A stretch of 64,000 nt of DNA from UBA8941 sp963780545 (GCA_963780545.1 CAWACK010000020.1:62001-126000), one strand, 5' to 3'; positions 18,304 through 27,380 are shown, counted from the stretch's first letter. Translations and numbers: made by a program. Notes: a model not told the origin generated them from the letters alone.

Positions 18304-18568
18304 CTCAAAATACTCTCGGGTATGTCACCCTATATGGTTATTGACAAAGCACGCGCGAGGAATTGTAGTTTAATGCAACTTGTTTCTTCCTTAGTAGGTT
18401 AACATATTTCATGCGTGTAAGAAACAGTCATTTATTTTATTCAGGAATGTACTTCAACTCTCCTTATGTATAAAGCCTCCACCCGCATCGATTTAGTGGT
18501 AATATGTTAGCTCCCTTACCTCATAAAAGGAGAAGAATAATGTTTATCCCCCCGTCGAGCAATCCAAG

Positions 18569-19507
18569 ATGAGGAATTATGGCTTGAAGGTCGTCGAAAA
18601 CGCCCTCGAACTTATCGGCGATACACCGATGATCATACTTACCTTCCCAGAGAAAGATGCGGTAATCTACGCCAAGGTCGAATATCTGAATCCGAGCGGT
18701 AGCATCAAAGACAGAATCGCCCGCCACCTCATCTCCGAGGCGGAGAAAAGAGGTGACTTGAAACCCGGCTATACAATCGTCGAGGCGACCAGCGGGAACA
18801 CGGGCATCGCCTTCAGCTGTGCAGCGGCTGCAAAGGGTTACAAGATGATCGTCGTCATGCCAGAGACCGCCTCTGTGGAGCGGCGTATCATCATGAAACA
18901 CTACAATGCCGAGGTTGTACTTACTCCCGCGAAGGATTTCATCGCGGGCGCTGTGAAGAAGGCGGCGGAGATCGCTAAGAAGCCTAAGCATTGGGCTCCC
19001 TGCCAGTTCGACAACCTTGATAACGTTAGGGCACACGAACAGACGACGGCCCAAGAGATACTGAAGCAGGTCCCTGGAGGCAAGGTGGATGCCTTTGTAG
19101 CGGGTATTGGGACTGGTGGAACCCTTACAGGAGTCGCGAACGTACTTAAGAAAAAGAACCCTAGTCTCAAGGTCTATGCAGTTGACCCCATTGGGAAAAA
19201 TGTCGAAGGCGATATAGAACCTCTCAAGTGTGCTGAGCACAAGGTTGAGGGTATTGGAGATGGCTTCATCCCTTCCATCACCGACATGAAGGTCATAGAC
19301 GAGGTCATCCAGGTCACTGACAGGAACGCCATCGAGACGGCTAAGATGCTCGCCCGTAAGAAGGGGCTCTTCGTCGGTAATTCGAGTGGTGCCTACGTCT
19401 GGTGTGCCCTCAAAGCTGCGGATAAACTCGGGAATGGAAAGGTAATTGTTACACTTCTTCCCGACAACGCCGACAGGTACTATAGCACCGATCTCTTCAA
19501 GGAGTGA
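18569..19507 (+). CDS. Cysteine synthase (PLP-dependent, fold type II)
   Basis: A 312-residue enzyme joining sulfide to an activated serine. The PLP lysine is K47 in NPSGSIKDR, the substrate loop is EATSGNTGI, and the phosphate-binding loop is GIGTGGTLTG. The adjacent gene is a SerK-like serine kinase, so the acceptor is probably O-phosphoserine rather than O-acetylserine, as described for Thermococcus. A TTTATC box around 18542 suggests a short leader. Codon use matches the neighbours. Confidence 0.93.
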   Translation: MRNYGLKVVENALELIGDTPMIILTFPEKDAVIYAKVEYLNPSGSIKDRIARHLISEAEKRGDLKPGYTIVEATSGNTGIAFSCAAAAKGYKMIVVMPETASVERRIIMKHYNAEVVLTPAKDFIAGAVKKAAEIAKKPKHWAPCQFDNLDNVRAHEQTTAQEILKQVPGGKVDAFVAGIGTGGTLTGVANVLKKKNPSLKVYAVDPIGKNVEGDIEPLKCAEHKVEGIGDGFIPSITDMKVIDEVIQVTDRNAIETAKMLARKKGLFVGNSSGAYVWCALKAADKLGNGKVIVTLLPDNADRYYSTDLFKE

Positions 19508-19517
19508 CAGAATAACC

Positions 19518-20387
19518 TTGGGGAGTAGTCAGCCTCGAGGATTCGTAATAAATCATCCGCAGTGTTCGTTTGAAGTAGTCCTCGAGGAGCTTACCTCCCT
19601 CCATATCCATGAGGAGATCATACCAGAGAAAATGGAGGAGCTCGTTGAGAAGATACCCCACGACGGCATCTGGATCCATCCAATTATCGTCGATAGGAAT
19701 ACTTTGGTAGTACTCGATGGGATGCACCGCGTTGCAGCTGCAAAGGAGATCGGCTACAGATACATACCAGTCTGCCTCGTCGACTATGAGAACCCGAACA
19801 TCCAAATCGGGTGTTGGTACAGGATGTTCAAGAGCCTGAGTGGCGTCGAGGAGGCGCGCACGGTGCTCGAAGAGGCTGGGTTGATGGCGTACACCAAGAC
19901 CTATGATGAGGCTCAGAGACTCGTCGAAGAGAGGAAGGCTATGACGGCTATGTTTTCGAACTCCTGGAGCCTCGCCGCATCCGGATCAGATGAGGGCATT
20001 AAAGAGAGGTATGACACCATAAAGATTGTCGAAAACGCCCTTAAGTCGAAGGGCTACCATATGGGGTATAGTACAGACAGAGACGCACCGGCACGCGTTG
20101 CTTCTGGGGAATATACCATAGGGATAATGACCCCTACGGTCACTAAGAGAGAGGTTGTGGAGACTGCCCTCAAGGGCTTGGTCTTCAGCCAGAAGACAAC
20201 ACGTCACATCATCCCAGCACGGCCAATGTTCGTCTCCGTTCCTACTAACTGGCTCAGAGGCGATCTAACCCTAGAGGAGGCGAACAACCGTCTCCGGAGG
20301 CACCTTGCATCGAAGAAGGTGGAGAAGCTTCCGCCAGGCCAGATACTTGATAGAAGATATGACGAGGAGCTCTATGTGTTCAGGTAG
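19518..20387 (+). CDS. ParB/sulfiredoxin-fold serine kinase (SerK-like)
   Basis: About 289 residues. The N-terminal half shows the ParB/Srx-like nucleotide-binding fold: a helix IIPEKMEELVEKI, then WIHPIIVDRNTLVVLDGMHR, where LDGxHR is the hallmark shared with SerK and SbnI. SerK of Thermococcus phosphorylates free L-serine with ADP to O-phosphoserine, feeding cysteine synthesis. Lying 10 bp after cysteine synthase supports the same role. The open frame extends upstream into the cysteine synthase gene; the TTG at 19518 is the first plausible start after that stop and is uncertain. No DNA-partition partner is present, so a ParB role is unlikely. Confidence 0.75.
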   Translation: MGSSQPRGFVINHPQCSFEVVLEELTSLHIHEEIIPEKMEELVEKIPHDGIWIHPIIVDRNTLVVLDGMHRVAAAKEIGYRYIPVCLVDYENPNIQIGCWYRMFKSLSGVEEARTVLEEAGLMAYTKTYDEAQRLVEERKAMTAMFSNSWSLAASGSDEGIKERYDTIKIVENALKSKGYHMGYSTDRDAPARVASGEYTIGIMTPTVTKREVVETALKGLVFSQKTTRHIIPARPMFVSVPTNWLRGDLTLEEANNRLRRHLASKKVEKLPPGQILDRRYDEELYVFR

Positions 20388-20513
20388 ACGGTTGATCTAA
20401 TTGTCCAACTTTAATCTTCGTCAAACGTTATTTGGATTAGAAAAATAGTTATGAATCCGCATAAGAAGTATCCAGAAAAGGCTGAGAAATATCGCTTAGG
20501 AGTGCTAGTTAGT

Positions 20514-21827
20514 CTAGATCTTCATTTTATTTAGTTTGCCCTCGATGACCTCCATGCCCATGTACTTTTGGAGCGCTTTTGGCACCTTGATCGTTCCATC
20601 CGACTGCTGGTACTGCTCCATTATCATAATCATGGTCCTAGAGGTGGCTAAGGCCGTGTTGTTCAGGGTGTGAACGAAACCAACAGGGGCTTGTCCCTCC
20701 TTCATCCTGTAGCGGACATTCAGTCTCCTGGCCTGATAGTCGGTGCAGTTACTATTCGACCCGACTTCTCTATACTCACCGTCGGCCATCCATGCCTCAG
20801 TATCGTACTTCTTCGCGGCGATGCTCCCGATGTCCCCAGTGCATACATTCACCACCCTGTAGTGTATACCAAGTCCCTCATAGAGGGCTTCGCTGTTGCG
20901 TTGGAGCTCCTCGTGGAGAGCCCAGCTCTGCTCGGGGAGGCAGAAGATGAACTGCTCTATCTTATTGAACTGGTGGACTCGAAAGATGCCTCTGGTGTAT
21001 TTACCGTGGCTGCCGATCTCGCGACGGAAACACGGGCTCACACCACACATCTTGATTGGGAGCTGGTCAGCGCTGAGTATCTCATCTTTAAGCATCGCTC
21101 CCATCGCGTGTTCACTTGTGGCGATAAGGTAGAGGGGGTCTTTCACGTTCTCAGAGTCGTCGATTCTGTACATTACGTTCTCGAAGTCACTCAGATCAGT
21201 GACGCCCTCATAGAAGCTCCTTCTGATCATGTATGGTGGCTCGATTAGGCTGTATCCCCTGCTGAGGAGGACGTCAATCGCGTAACGCATCACAGAGTAG
21301 TCGAGAAGCGTAAGCTCGTTTCGAAGATAGTAGAACCCAGTTCCCGAAACTTTGGCGGCCCTATCGAAGTCGGCTATCCCTAATGACTGGGAGAGCTCGG
21401 CGTGACTACTCGGCGAGAAGCCGAACTTTGGGGGCTCACCCCAGATCTTTACCACTACGTTGTCCTTGTCGTCCTTGCCATATGGGACGGACTCATGGAG
21501 GAGATTTGGGAGTCTCATCAGGCCACTCTTTACGACCTGTTGCTTTGATTCTAGTTCCGACTCGACGGAGTTGATCTCGTCCGGGATCTTGTTTGCCTCG
21601 ATCTTGAGCGATGAAGAGTCTTTACCTGCCTTCATCGCTTGAGCGATCTCCTGGCTAACCTCATTCCGCCTTTTTCGGAGTTGGTTCACTTTGGCGGTGA
21701 GTTCACGCCACCGCTTATCAGCCGCAACCACCTCTTCAAGGAGCTCCAGCTTATCCGGCTGGTATCTCCTCTCCAAGTTAGCGCGAACCATTTTGGGGTT
21801 CTCTCTAATCAGCTTGATATCAAGCAA
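20514..21827 (-). CDS. serS: Seryl-tRNA synthetase (standard type)
   Basis: A 437-residue class II synthetase of the common (not the methanogen-specific) type. The N-terminal coiled-coil arm that grips the long variable arm of tRNA-Ser covers about 30-110. Class II motifs follow: motif 2 CFRREIGSHGKYTRGIFRVHQF and motif 3 NNTALATSRTMIMIMEQYQ. The start MLDIKLIRENPKMVR is typical. The convergent neighbour is the SerK-like gene, so three serine-related functions sit together. Confidence 0.96.
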   Translation of the reverse strand: MLDIKLIRENPKMVRANLERRYQPDKLELLEEVVAADKRWRELTAKVNQLRKRRNEVSQEIAQAMKAGKDSSSLKIEANKIPDEINSVESELESKQQVVKSGLMRLPNLLHESVPYGKDDKDNVVVKIWGEPPKFGFSPSSHAELSQSLGIADFDRAAKVSGTGFYYLRNELTLLDYSVMRYAIDVLLSRGYSLIEPPYMIRRSFYEGVTDLSDFENVMYRIDDSENVKDPLYLIATSEHAMGAMLKDEILSADQLPIKMCGVSPCFRREIGSHGKYTRGIFRVHQFNKIEQFIFCLPEQSWALHEELQRNSEALYEGLGIHYRVVNVCTGDIGSIAAKKYDTEAWMADGEYREVGSNSNCTDYQARRLNVRYRMKEGQAPVGFVHTLNNTALATSRTMIMIMEQYQQSDGTIKVPKALQKYMGMEVIEGKLNKMKI

Positions 21828-21946
21828 ATAGTGTCACGCCAACTATTCATCACCATGTGGAGACATTTAGAAGTTACCACTAACCTGGGAACGATCCTGA
21901 GACTAGGTTTATTATCTCCTGATCATAACAACTGATCGGTGATCGT

Positions 21947-22240
21947 TTGAAGTTCATAGCTTTTCTAGAGTGTGCGAATGAGGATCTCGACGACTTCATC
22001 TCGATTTGGAAGAAGAGGACGAAGTCTAAACACACTGTAAAGACACTGTTTCCACCGCACACGATTGCGAATGCACCGAAGGGATACTCAGGATTCACTA
22101 TCTTCGAAACTGACAACCCCGACGATATAATGCATTACGTCACCGAGTACGGGCAGGTGGCAAGCGTCCAGGTCTACCCTATCTGGGAGTCGAAGAAAGG
22201 CGCGGAACTCTATCAAAGGCTTAAACTGCCCATTAAGTGA
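21947..22240 (+). CDS. Small ferredoxin-fold protein, DUF3303-like
   Basis: A 97-residue protein with the beta-alpha-beta layout of small dimeric ferredoxin-like-fold proteins (MKFIAFLECANEDLDDFI, then GFTIFETDNPDDIMHYVTEYG and VQVYPIWE). Similar proteins are often annotated DUF3303. Two other small proteins of the same general fold occur at 36.9 and 39.9 kb. No catalytic residue is recognisable. It stands alone, divergent from serS. Confidence 0.6.
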   Translation: MKFIAFLECANEDLDDFISIWKKRTKSKHTVKTLFPPHTIANAPKGYSGFTIFETDNPDDIMHYVTEYGQVASVQVYPIWESKKGAELYQRLKLPIK

Positions 22241-22369
22241 CCCCTTACTTTTTTTTCTATACTAATACTGTATCCCATTTTTTATTGGCCAGTTTCACCA
22301 GGGTCTCCCCCTTTAATCGGTGCGTAACTCCTTTTAACGCTGTAACTGTTGGACTTCACGGTGAAACGC

Positions 22370-22558
22370 ATGGAGTCAGCCTCGAGCTACCAGATGGGCG
22401 TCTTCGAGGCGCTTGAGTGGGCCTGGCATCTTCTCAGGGTCCAGAAGGAGCACAGCGGCTCTGTCGACGAAGCCTTCAGCAATGTCGAGGATCTCCTCGC
22501 TAAGGTTGGGAAAGGCGGGGACGTCGACTTTCGAAAAGAAATAAGTAGCCTCCACTAG
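22370..22558 (+). CDS. Small hypothetical protein
   Basis: A 62-residue, mainly helical acidic protein from the ATG at 22370 (MESASSYQMGVFEALEWAWHLL); a TTG at 22349 would add seven residues. The frame ends 48 bp before the amidohydrolase. I do not recognise it. The helical pattern and codon use like the neighbours make it a plausible gene. Confidence 0.5.
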   Translation: MESASSYQMGVFEALEWAWHLLRVQKEHSGSVDEAFSNVEDLLAKVGKGGDVDFRKEISSLH

Positions 22559-22606
22559 TTTCCGCCTCAGGAAAATGATTAATCGCCAAAACCTGTCATC
22601 TATTTC

Positions 22607-23848
22607 ATGGTTCAGAATGCATCTGTGAAAGTTATAACCAACGTGTGCCTCTTGGACGGTACGGGGAAGGAGTCAATCAAGGATGCGACCATTATTATTA
22701 AGGGTAATATAATTGAGGATGTCGGAAAAACATTAGATGCACCGAAAGAAGCAGAGGTAATCGATGTATCGGGCAAGACCGTCATGCCTGGGTTAATAGA
22801 TGCCCACGTTCACATCTGCTCAAATGGTGACGCTAATGTCATGTCTGCTCTCGGTTACACGCCGGGGCTCATACAACTCTTCGGTGCTCACAACGCGGCG
22901 AAGACCCTCGATGCAGGCTATACGATGGTTAGGGATATGGGTGCTCCATACGGCTTTGCTCTCGCCCTCAAGAAGGCGATTGAGATGGGGGTCGCTAAAG
23001 GTCCCAGGATCGTCGCCCCGGGTAGGATCATAAGCCAGACAGGCGGCCATGCTGACTTCTATCTTCCCAGCGGCGTCAGCTACAATGAGATGAGCCTCAT
23101 AAGTGATGGCGCTGTGGATACTAGTAGGTCGGCAAGAATCAACCTACGCGAGGGCGCTGATTTCATCAAGATCTGCACCAGTGGTGGTGTCATGAGCCCC
23201 AACGACCCCGTAGATACGCCACAATTCACCGTTGAGGAGATCAGGGCTGTATGTGATGAGACCCACCATGTCGGTAAGTTCGTCGCAAGTCATGCCCATG
23301 GGCCTACCGGTATTATGAATGCCATCGAAGGCGGAGTCAAGAGTATAGAGCATGGAAGCATTCAGACGAATGAGACTGCGAAGTCGATGGCGGAGCACGG
23401 CGTCCTTCAGATCCCGACACTTGTAGCCAGCTGGAACATCATTCAAAAGGGCACCGCCGCAGGAATCCCAGAATGGGCAGTCGCAAAGGCGAAGGAGATC
23501 GCTGAGTATCCACCCAAGAGTCTCATGCTCTGCTATAATGCCGGTGTAAAGATAGCTGCTGGTACAGATGCTGGGACACCCTTCAACTACCACGGCGAGA
23601 ATGCCAAGGAACTCGAACTCATGGTTCAGGCTGGACTCAAACCCATTGAAGCCATAACATGCGCTACTAAAGTCGGTGCTGAGGCTTGCTACCTCGGGAC
23701 AAAGACAGGTACAATCGAGAAAGGAAAGTGGGCAGACCTCATAGTAGTCGATGGCGACCCAATCATAAACATAAAGATCCTTCAAGACAAATCGAAAATC
23801 CGCCTCGTCATGAAGGAGGGAAACGTCGAGGTCAATAGAGGCATATAG
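22607..23848 (+). CDS. Metal-dependent amidohydrolase (imidazolonepropionase/Xaa-Pro dipeptidase-like)
   Basis: A 413-residue amidohydrolase-superfamily enzyme. Metal motifs run in order: DAHVHIC, the lysine segment FIKICTSGG (likely carboxylated Lys), ASHAHG, SIEHGS and GTDAGTP. The subgroup includes Xaa-Pro and Xaa-Arg dipeptidases and related hydrolases, and the substrate here cannot be fixed. The ComB gene starts three bases after its stop, so they form an operon. Confidence 0.9.
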   Translation: MVQNASVKVITNVCLLDGTGKESIKDATIIIKGNIIEDVGKTLDAPKEAEVIDVSGKTVMPGLIDAHVHICSNGDANVMSALGYTPGLIQLFGAHNAAKTLDAGYTMVRDMGAPYGFALALKKAIEMGVAKGPRIVAPGRIISQTGGHADFYLPSGVSYNEMSLISDGAVDTSRSARINLREGADFIKICTSGGVMSPNDPVDTPQFTVEEIRAVCDETHHVGKFVASHAHGPTGIMNAIEGGVKSIEHGSIQTNETAKSMAEHGVLQIPTLVASWNIIQKGTAAGIPEWAVAKAKEIAEYPPKSLMLCYNAGVKIAAGTDAGTPFNYHGENAKELELMVQAGLKPIEAITCATKVGAEACYLGTKTGTIEKGKWADLIVVDGDPIINIKILQDKSKIRLVMKEGNVEVNRGI

Positions 23849-23851
23849 GCA

Positions 23852-24532
23852 ATGGAGATACTGCGACTTAGCCTCCTTGACGGGGCCAAGCAAGCGAGGG
23901 GTGTGGCTGTAGTTATCGATGTATTCCGAGCCTTCACCACCGCTGCCTTTGTCATCGCTAACGGAGCAAAGACGATCCTCCCTGTCGGCACAATTGAGGA
24001 GGCATTTGAACTCCGTCGTAAAAATCCCAGCTACATTGTCATGGGTGAGCTCCATGGTCACAAGATCTCAGGATTCGACTACGGTAACAGCCCAGATGAG
24101 GTCAGCCACATCGACTTCACAGGTAAAACCGTAATTCAGCGAACTAGCAGCGGCGTCCAGGGCATCCTCGCTGCTTCCCACGCGGAGGAGGTTCTTCTCG
24201 GCAGCTTCGTTATGGCCGAGGCCACCATCGACTACATCGAGAGGAGGAAACCTAGGGTGATCTCCATCGTCGCCATGGGCTGGGAGGGAGAACACAAAGC
24301 CATCGAGGACGAGCTTTGTGCCGAGTATTTAGAGGATAGACTCCAAGGCAGGAATCCTGACTTCCCCGACATGGTACGTCGCATTAGAGAAAACCCATCT
24401 GGTGCCAAATTCTTTGATAAGACTCAGACTACCTTCAGGGAAGGCGACTTCTACGCAGCCATGAGCCTAAACAAGTTTCCCTTCGCTCTCAAAGTCATAA
24501 GGGAACCCCCAATGCACATCGAAAAGGCATAA
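23852..24532 (+). CDS. comB: 2-phosphosulfolactate phosphatase family protein (ComB)
   Basis: A 226-residue ComB-family phosphatase. Conserved stretches are VVIDVFRAFTTA, MGELHGHKISGFDYGNSP, IQRTSSGVQGI and VAMGWEG. ComB removes phosphate from 2-phosphosulfolactate, the second step of coenzyme M synthesis by the sulfite/PEP route. ComB homologues also occur in bacteria that do not make coenzyme M, and ComA, ComC, ComDE or Mcr genes are not in the window, so coenzyme M synthesis is not established. It is tightly coupled to the upstream amidohydrolase. Confidence 0.85.
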   Translation: MEILRLSLLDGAKQARGVAVVIDVFRAFTTAAFVIANGAKTILPVGTIEEAFELRRKNPSYIVMGELHGHKISGFDYGNSPDEVSHIDFTGKTVIQRTSSGVQGILAASHAEEVLLGSFVMAEATIDYIERRKPRVISIVAMGWEGEHKAIEDELCAEYLEDRLQGRNPDFPDMVRRIRENPSGAKFFDKTQTTFREGDFYAAMSLNKFPFALKVIREPPMHIEKA

Positions 24533-24576
24533 CCGCTACTTTTTACTATCACACAACCAATATTAGACTGATTCTC

Positions 24577-24999
24577 ATGCGCGTCTCCGACATTATGACC
24601 CGGTCACCCTTCACAGTCTCCCCGGCAACCAAGGCTGATGAGGTAGCTCGCCTCATGCTGGAGAAGGGTATAAGCAGTGTTATCCTTGTAACAAATGGGA
24701 AACCCATCGGTATAGTTACGGAGCGCGACCTTGTACATAGAGTCCTTGCCCCCGGAAAAGACCCGGATACAATGATGGCTGCCGAAATATGCACAAAACC
24801 CGTTATTGCTGTCTCTGTTTACTGCGAGGTAGACGACGCTGTCGAGACCATGAATCAGTATAAGATAAGACGTCTCGTTGTCGTGGATGACATGGATCAC
24901 GTTGTAGGCATAGTAACTACAGACGACATCGGCTACAATCTTAAGAGTATGAGCGAGGAGCTAGCCATCAAGTACCTCAACCTCACAAAGAGGAAGTAA
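24577..24999 (+). CDS. Two-CBS-domain protein
   Basis: A 140-residue protein consisting of a Bateman module: first CBS about 1-60 (MRVSDIMTRSPFTVSPATKA and GIVTERDLVHRVL), second about 68-130 (IRRLVVVDDMDHVVGIVTTDDI). Such modules sense AMP, ATP or SAM-like ligands. There is no effector domain, so it probably acts on a partner protein. It is 44 bp downstream of comB. Confidence 0.9.
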   Translation: MRVSDIMTRSPFTVSPATKADEVARLMLEKGISSVILVTNGKPIGIVTERDLVHRVLAPGKDPDTMMAAEICTKPVIAVSVYCEVDDAVETMNQYKIRRLVVVDDMDHVVGIVTTDDIGYNLKSMSEELAIKYLNLTKRK

Positions 25000-25105
25000 C
25001 CCCAATGAAAATCTCTATTCCGTGCATTTTTTGGTTCTCTTTTGGCGCGGCCCATTCATGTTTTAAGCTTACCCGACCACATGGATGCAAGGGGGGGTCA
25101 GTTGC

Positions 25106-26182
25106 GTGAAAATCGACCCTTTCAGGCTTGAGCGTTGGCTCCTTGAGAAGGCTGAGATTGACCTCGGAGGTGGAGGTGTCGCCAAGCTACAGCTAAGGGA
25201 CGTCGTCCCACAGGTGCCCCCTGACACTCTCATGAGGTATGGGAGGACCTGTGGCTCAGATGTCCTAAGGAAACATGTAGCTGATTGGTACAATGTTGAT
25301 CCAGAGAACGTCCTCATAACTAGCGGCACCTCTGAAGCGAATCTGCTCGTTAATCTAACTCTACTGGAATCCGGTGTTGAGTATTTCACTGAGGCTCCAC
25401 ACTATGAACAGACTAACGGCTTAGCCCGGATGCTCGGGGTAAAGATCAAGCTCTTCCACCTCATCGAAGAAAAAGGCTGGACTCCCGACCTCGATGAGCT
25501 GAAGGAGAAGATGACGCGTCGGACCAAAATGATCTTCCTAGACAACCCCAACAATCCGACGGGGGCCATTATGACGCAAGAGGATATGCAGGCTATCTGC
25601 GAGATCGCCGAAAGTGCTGGCGCCTACGTCCACTGCGACAATGCTCTACGCGGCTCTGAGGCCGATGGGAAACCGGCACCCACTCCAGAGTTCTATGAGA
25701 AGGGGATAATCACCGGCAGCATAAGCAAGCTCGGCGCCACAAGCCCTAGAATAGGGTGGATTGTCGCAGACACTGAGATAATAGAGCGATGCTGGGAGAT
25801 GAAGGACTATACCACCCTTAGTCACTGTGGTATAGGAGAACAAATCGCCGAGAAGCTACTCTCGAACAAGACCCGTTACATCAAGCGCAACCTGACGATT
25901 AGAAAAACGAATATGGAGACATGGCTCACCTGGCAAAAAGAGAACCCGGACCTAGTCAACTGTATAGAGCCTGGAGGAGGATTCACAGTCTTCCCCAAAT
26001 ATAGGAATCGTCTCGGCTCGTCGAAGTTCGCGGAAAGACTACTCAAGGAAGAGGGAGTTCTTGTAAGCCCCGGGGACAAGTTCGGTGTCGAGAGGCATCT
26101 CAGAATCAATATAGGCACCAACGGGAATACTCTCTCGCAGGGATCGATCTTAGCCCTATTCATGAAACGTGTGGCGAAGTAA
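25106..26182 (+). CDS. Class I/II PLP-dependent aminotransferase
   Basis: A 358-residue fold-type I aminotransferase. Visible features are SGTSEANLLV (phosphate-binding turn), DNPNNPTG, HCDNALRG and SISKLGATSPRIGW with the Schiff-base lysine at about K208. The GTG at 25106 is chosen because a strong G-rich ribosome-binding site (25089-25097) precedes it by nine bases and homologues commonly begin MKIxPFxLERW; an ATG at 25085 would add seven residues. The substrate is not determinable from sequence. Confidence 0.9.
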   Translation: MKIDPFRLERWLLEKAEIDLGGGGVAKLQLRDVVPQVPPDTLMRYGRTCGSDVLRKHVADWYNVDPENVLITSGTSEANLLVNLTLLESGVEYFTEAPHYEQTNGLARMLGVKIKLFHLIEEKGWTPDLDELKEKMTRRTKMIFLDNPNNPTGAIMTQEDMQAICEIAESAGAYVHCDNALRGSEADGKPAPTPEFYEKGIITGSISKLGATSPRIGWIVADTEIIERCWEMKDYTTLSHCGIGEQIAEKLLSNKTRYIKRNLTIRKTNMETWLTWQKENPDLVNCIEPGGGFTVFPKYRNRLGSSKFAERLLKEEGVLVSPGDKFGVERHLRINIGTNGNTLSQGSILALFMKRVAK

Positions 26183-26465
26183 CAACTTACATATAAATTC
26201 ATTGTGTTGAACTCCAGATCGAAGATATTGATATTCAGAGAACGAAATCTATTCGAGACACAGATGAAGATAGGCATTCTATGGCACCGGTAATATGGAG
26301 TGGCCTAGCATTCCACATCTCCCTGTAGCACGAAATCACAGTTGGATCTAGGAGCGAAGACAAGGCGACGCAAACCGCCGATGAGCTGAGGAGATAGGGG
26401 AAAGGTTCTACCAGCTATCATGAATAGAAGTATCTTCACGCGCGCAGAGGGGAAAACTAAGTGAT

Positions 26466-26552
26466 TGGCGCCGGGAGAGGGATTTGAACCCTCGAGTCCG
26501 TACGGACACCAGCTTTCCAGGCTGGCTCCCTACCGAGCTAGGAGACCCCGGC
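26466..26552 (-). tRNA. tRNA-Ser(GGA)
   Basis: On the minus strand a full cloverleaf folds. The acceptor is GCCGGGG with TCCCGGC (one G-U). The anticodon stem is CCAGC/GCTGG around loop CTGGAAA, giving anticodon GGA. A long variable arm (GTCC-GTAC-GGAC) is typical of serine. The T arm is GAGGG-TTCAAAT-CCCTC, and the discriminator is G. The 3' CCA is encoded (26466-26468). No intron is needed. Confidence 0.96.
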
Positions 26553-26579
26553 TCCATCAATAACCCGAGAGATGACTGA

Positions 26580-26585
26580 TTTAAA
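26580..26585. promoter_or_regulatory. Palindromic TTTAAA box between tRNA-Ser and the DUF2153-like gene
   Basis: TTTAAA sits 28-33 bases upstream of the tRNA-Ser 5' end on the minus strand, the right distance for an archaeal TATA box. Read on the plus strand it would direct a start near 26610, just ahead of the GGAGAG and ATG at 26641. One symmetric box could serve both directions. Confidence 0.45.
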
Positions 26586-26640
26586 CTCTACCCGTGAAAC
26601 CGGAGACGTTTTTAGTCGCGAGTGGAGAGGCTTCTACGCT

Positions 26641-26985
26641 ATGGAAGCCCTCAACGTCAACTGGGTAGAGCACAGCGAGAAGACCCTCGAAGAGATCAAG
26701 AAACTCAAGGAGAAGAAGGATCAGGACAGACTAGACAGGGTTCGCGCTATGCGTTTCGCATTCATGGCTCTTGGGCAGAGCCTAGCGGGTTGGATGCAGT
26801 GGGTTAACAGCCCTGAGGTTATGAGTAATTTCACAAAGGAGGAGCTGGAGGAGATGACTCAGAACATCCTCGGGATGGTGGAAAAGTTCGTTGAGTACGA
26901 TATCAAGATCACCGATGAGGGTATGCGGAAAGGGGTTGCTAAGCAGCGCGAGCAGGAGCAGCAGGGCAACCACTTCGTAATCTAA
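26641..26985 (+). CDS. DUF2153-like archaeal protein
   Basis: A 114-residue helical, charged protein resembling the crenarchaeal DUF2153 family (EEIKKLKEKKDQDRLDRV, FAFMALGQSLAGWMQWVNSPEVM, FTKEELEEM). Function is unknown. The ATG at 26641 follows a GGAGAG ribosome-binding site; an upstream ATG at 26572 would overlap the likely tRNA promoter and adds 23 residues without family resemblance. It converges on the flavoprotein gene with a four-base overlap of the ends. Confidence 0.65.
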   Translation: MEALNVNWVEHSEKTLEEIKKLKEKKDQDRLDRVRAMRFAFMALGQSLAGWMQWVNSPEVMSNFTKEELEEMTQNILGMVEKFVEYDIKITDEGMRKGVAKQREQEQQGNHFVI

Positions 26986-27380
26986 CTCAGCTTCTGACCT
27001 GCACCCTGACCTCCGTTGCCTTGGAAGATTTCTTCGACGACGCAGACGACTGCGGCTTTTCCCGGGAACTGGCGTGTACCGCTTGTGGCCATTTTCCTTA
27101 TCTGATCGTAGCGAGGGCCAGATGTTTCGAAGTTGACTCTAGCCTTGATCTGATAGCTCTTCCCATCGGACCACCCGTTAAAGGCGACTACGGGGTTCTC
27201 CTCAAGGTTCGACTTCGTTTTGTTGAGGTAATTGTCAGAAACGACTAGAGTCTCATCGTCTGCCCAATACCACATGCCGACGAGAATTACATTTGGGCGA
27301 GCGTGCTTATCCGCCGTTGCCATGGGGATGACTCGCTGCTTCTCGAAAATGGACTTGATCTCTTGAGATACTTTGACCAT
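26982..27380 (-). CDS. Pyridoxamine-5'-phosphate-oxidase-fold flavoprotein
   Basis: A 132-residue split-barrel protein: IPMATADKHARPNVILVGMWYWADDETLVVSDNY is the typical first beta pair, followed by NPVVAFNGWSDGKSYQIKARV. Members bind FMN or F420 and reduce small substrates, and the substrate here is unknown. The start at 27380 (MVKVSQEIKSIFEKQ) fits the family better than an ATG nine bases upstream. The C-terminus is Gly-rich. Confidence 0.82.
   Translation of the reverse strand: MVKVSQEIKSIFEKQRVIPMATADKHARPNVILVGMWYWADDETLVVSDNYLNKTKSNLEENPVVAFNGWSDGKSYQIKARVNFETSGPRYDQIRKMATSGTRQFPGKAAVVCVVEEIFQGNGGQGAGQKLS

Noticed and set aside
19446..19517. Upstream extension of the SerK-like gene from ATG 19446
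   Set aside because: It would overlap the end of cysteine synthase by 62 bases and the extra residues resemble no SerK protein.
19518..20387. Chromosome-partition ParB
   Set aside because: The LDGxHR motif also marks SerK/SbnI kinases, no parA or parS is near, and the neighbour is cysteine synthase.
23144..24061. 305-codon antisense frame over the amidohydrolase and comB
   Set aside because: It covers two confident genes on the other strand and its sequence resembles no protein.
26310..26420. Possible C/D-box small RNA upstream of tRNA-Ser
   Set aside because: GATGA and CTGA boxes occur but lie only a few bases apart, with no room for a guide.
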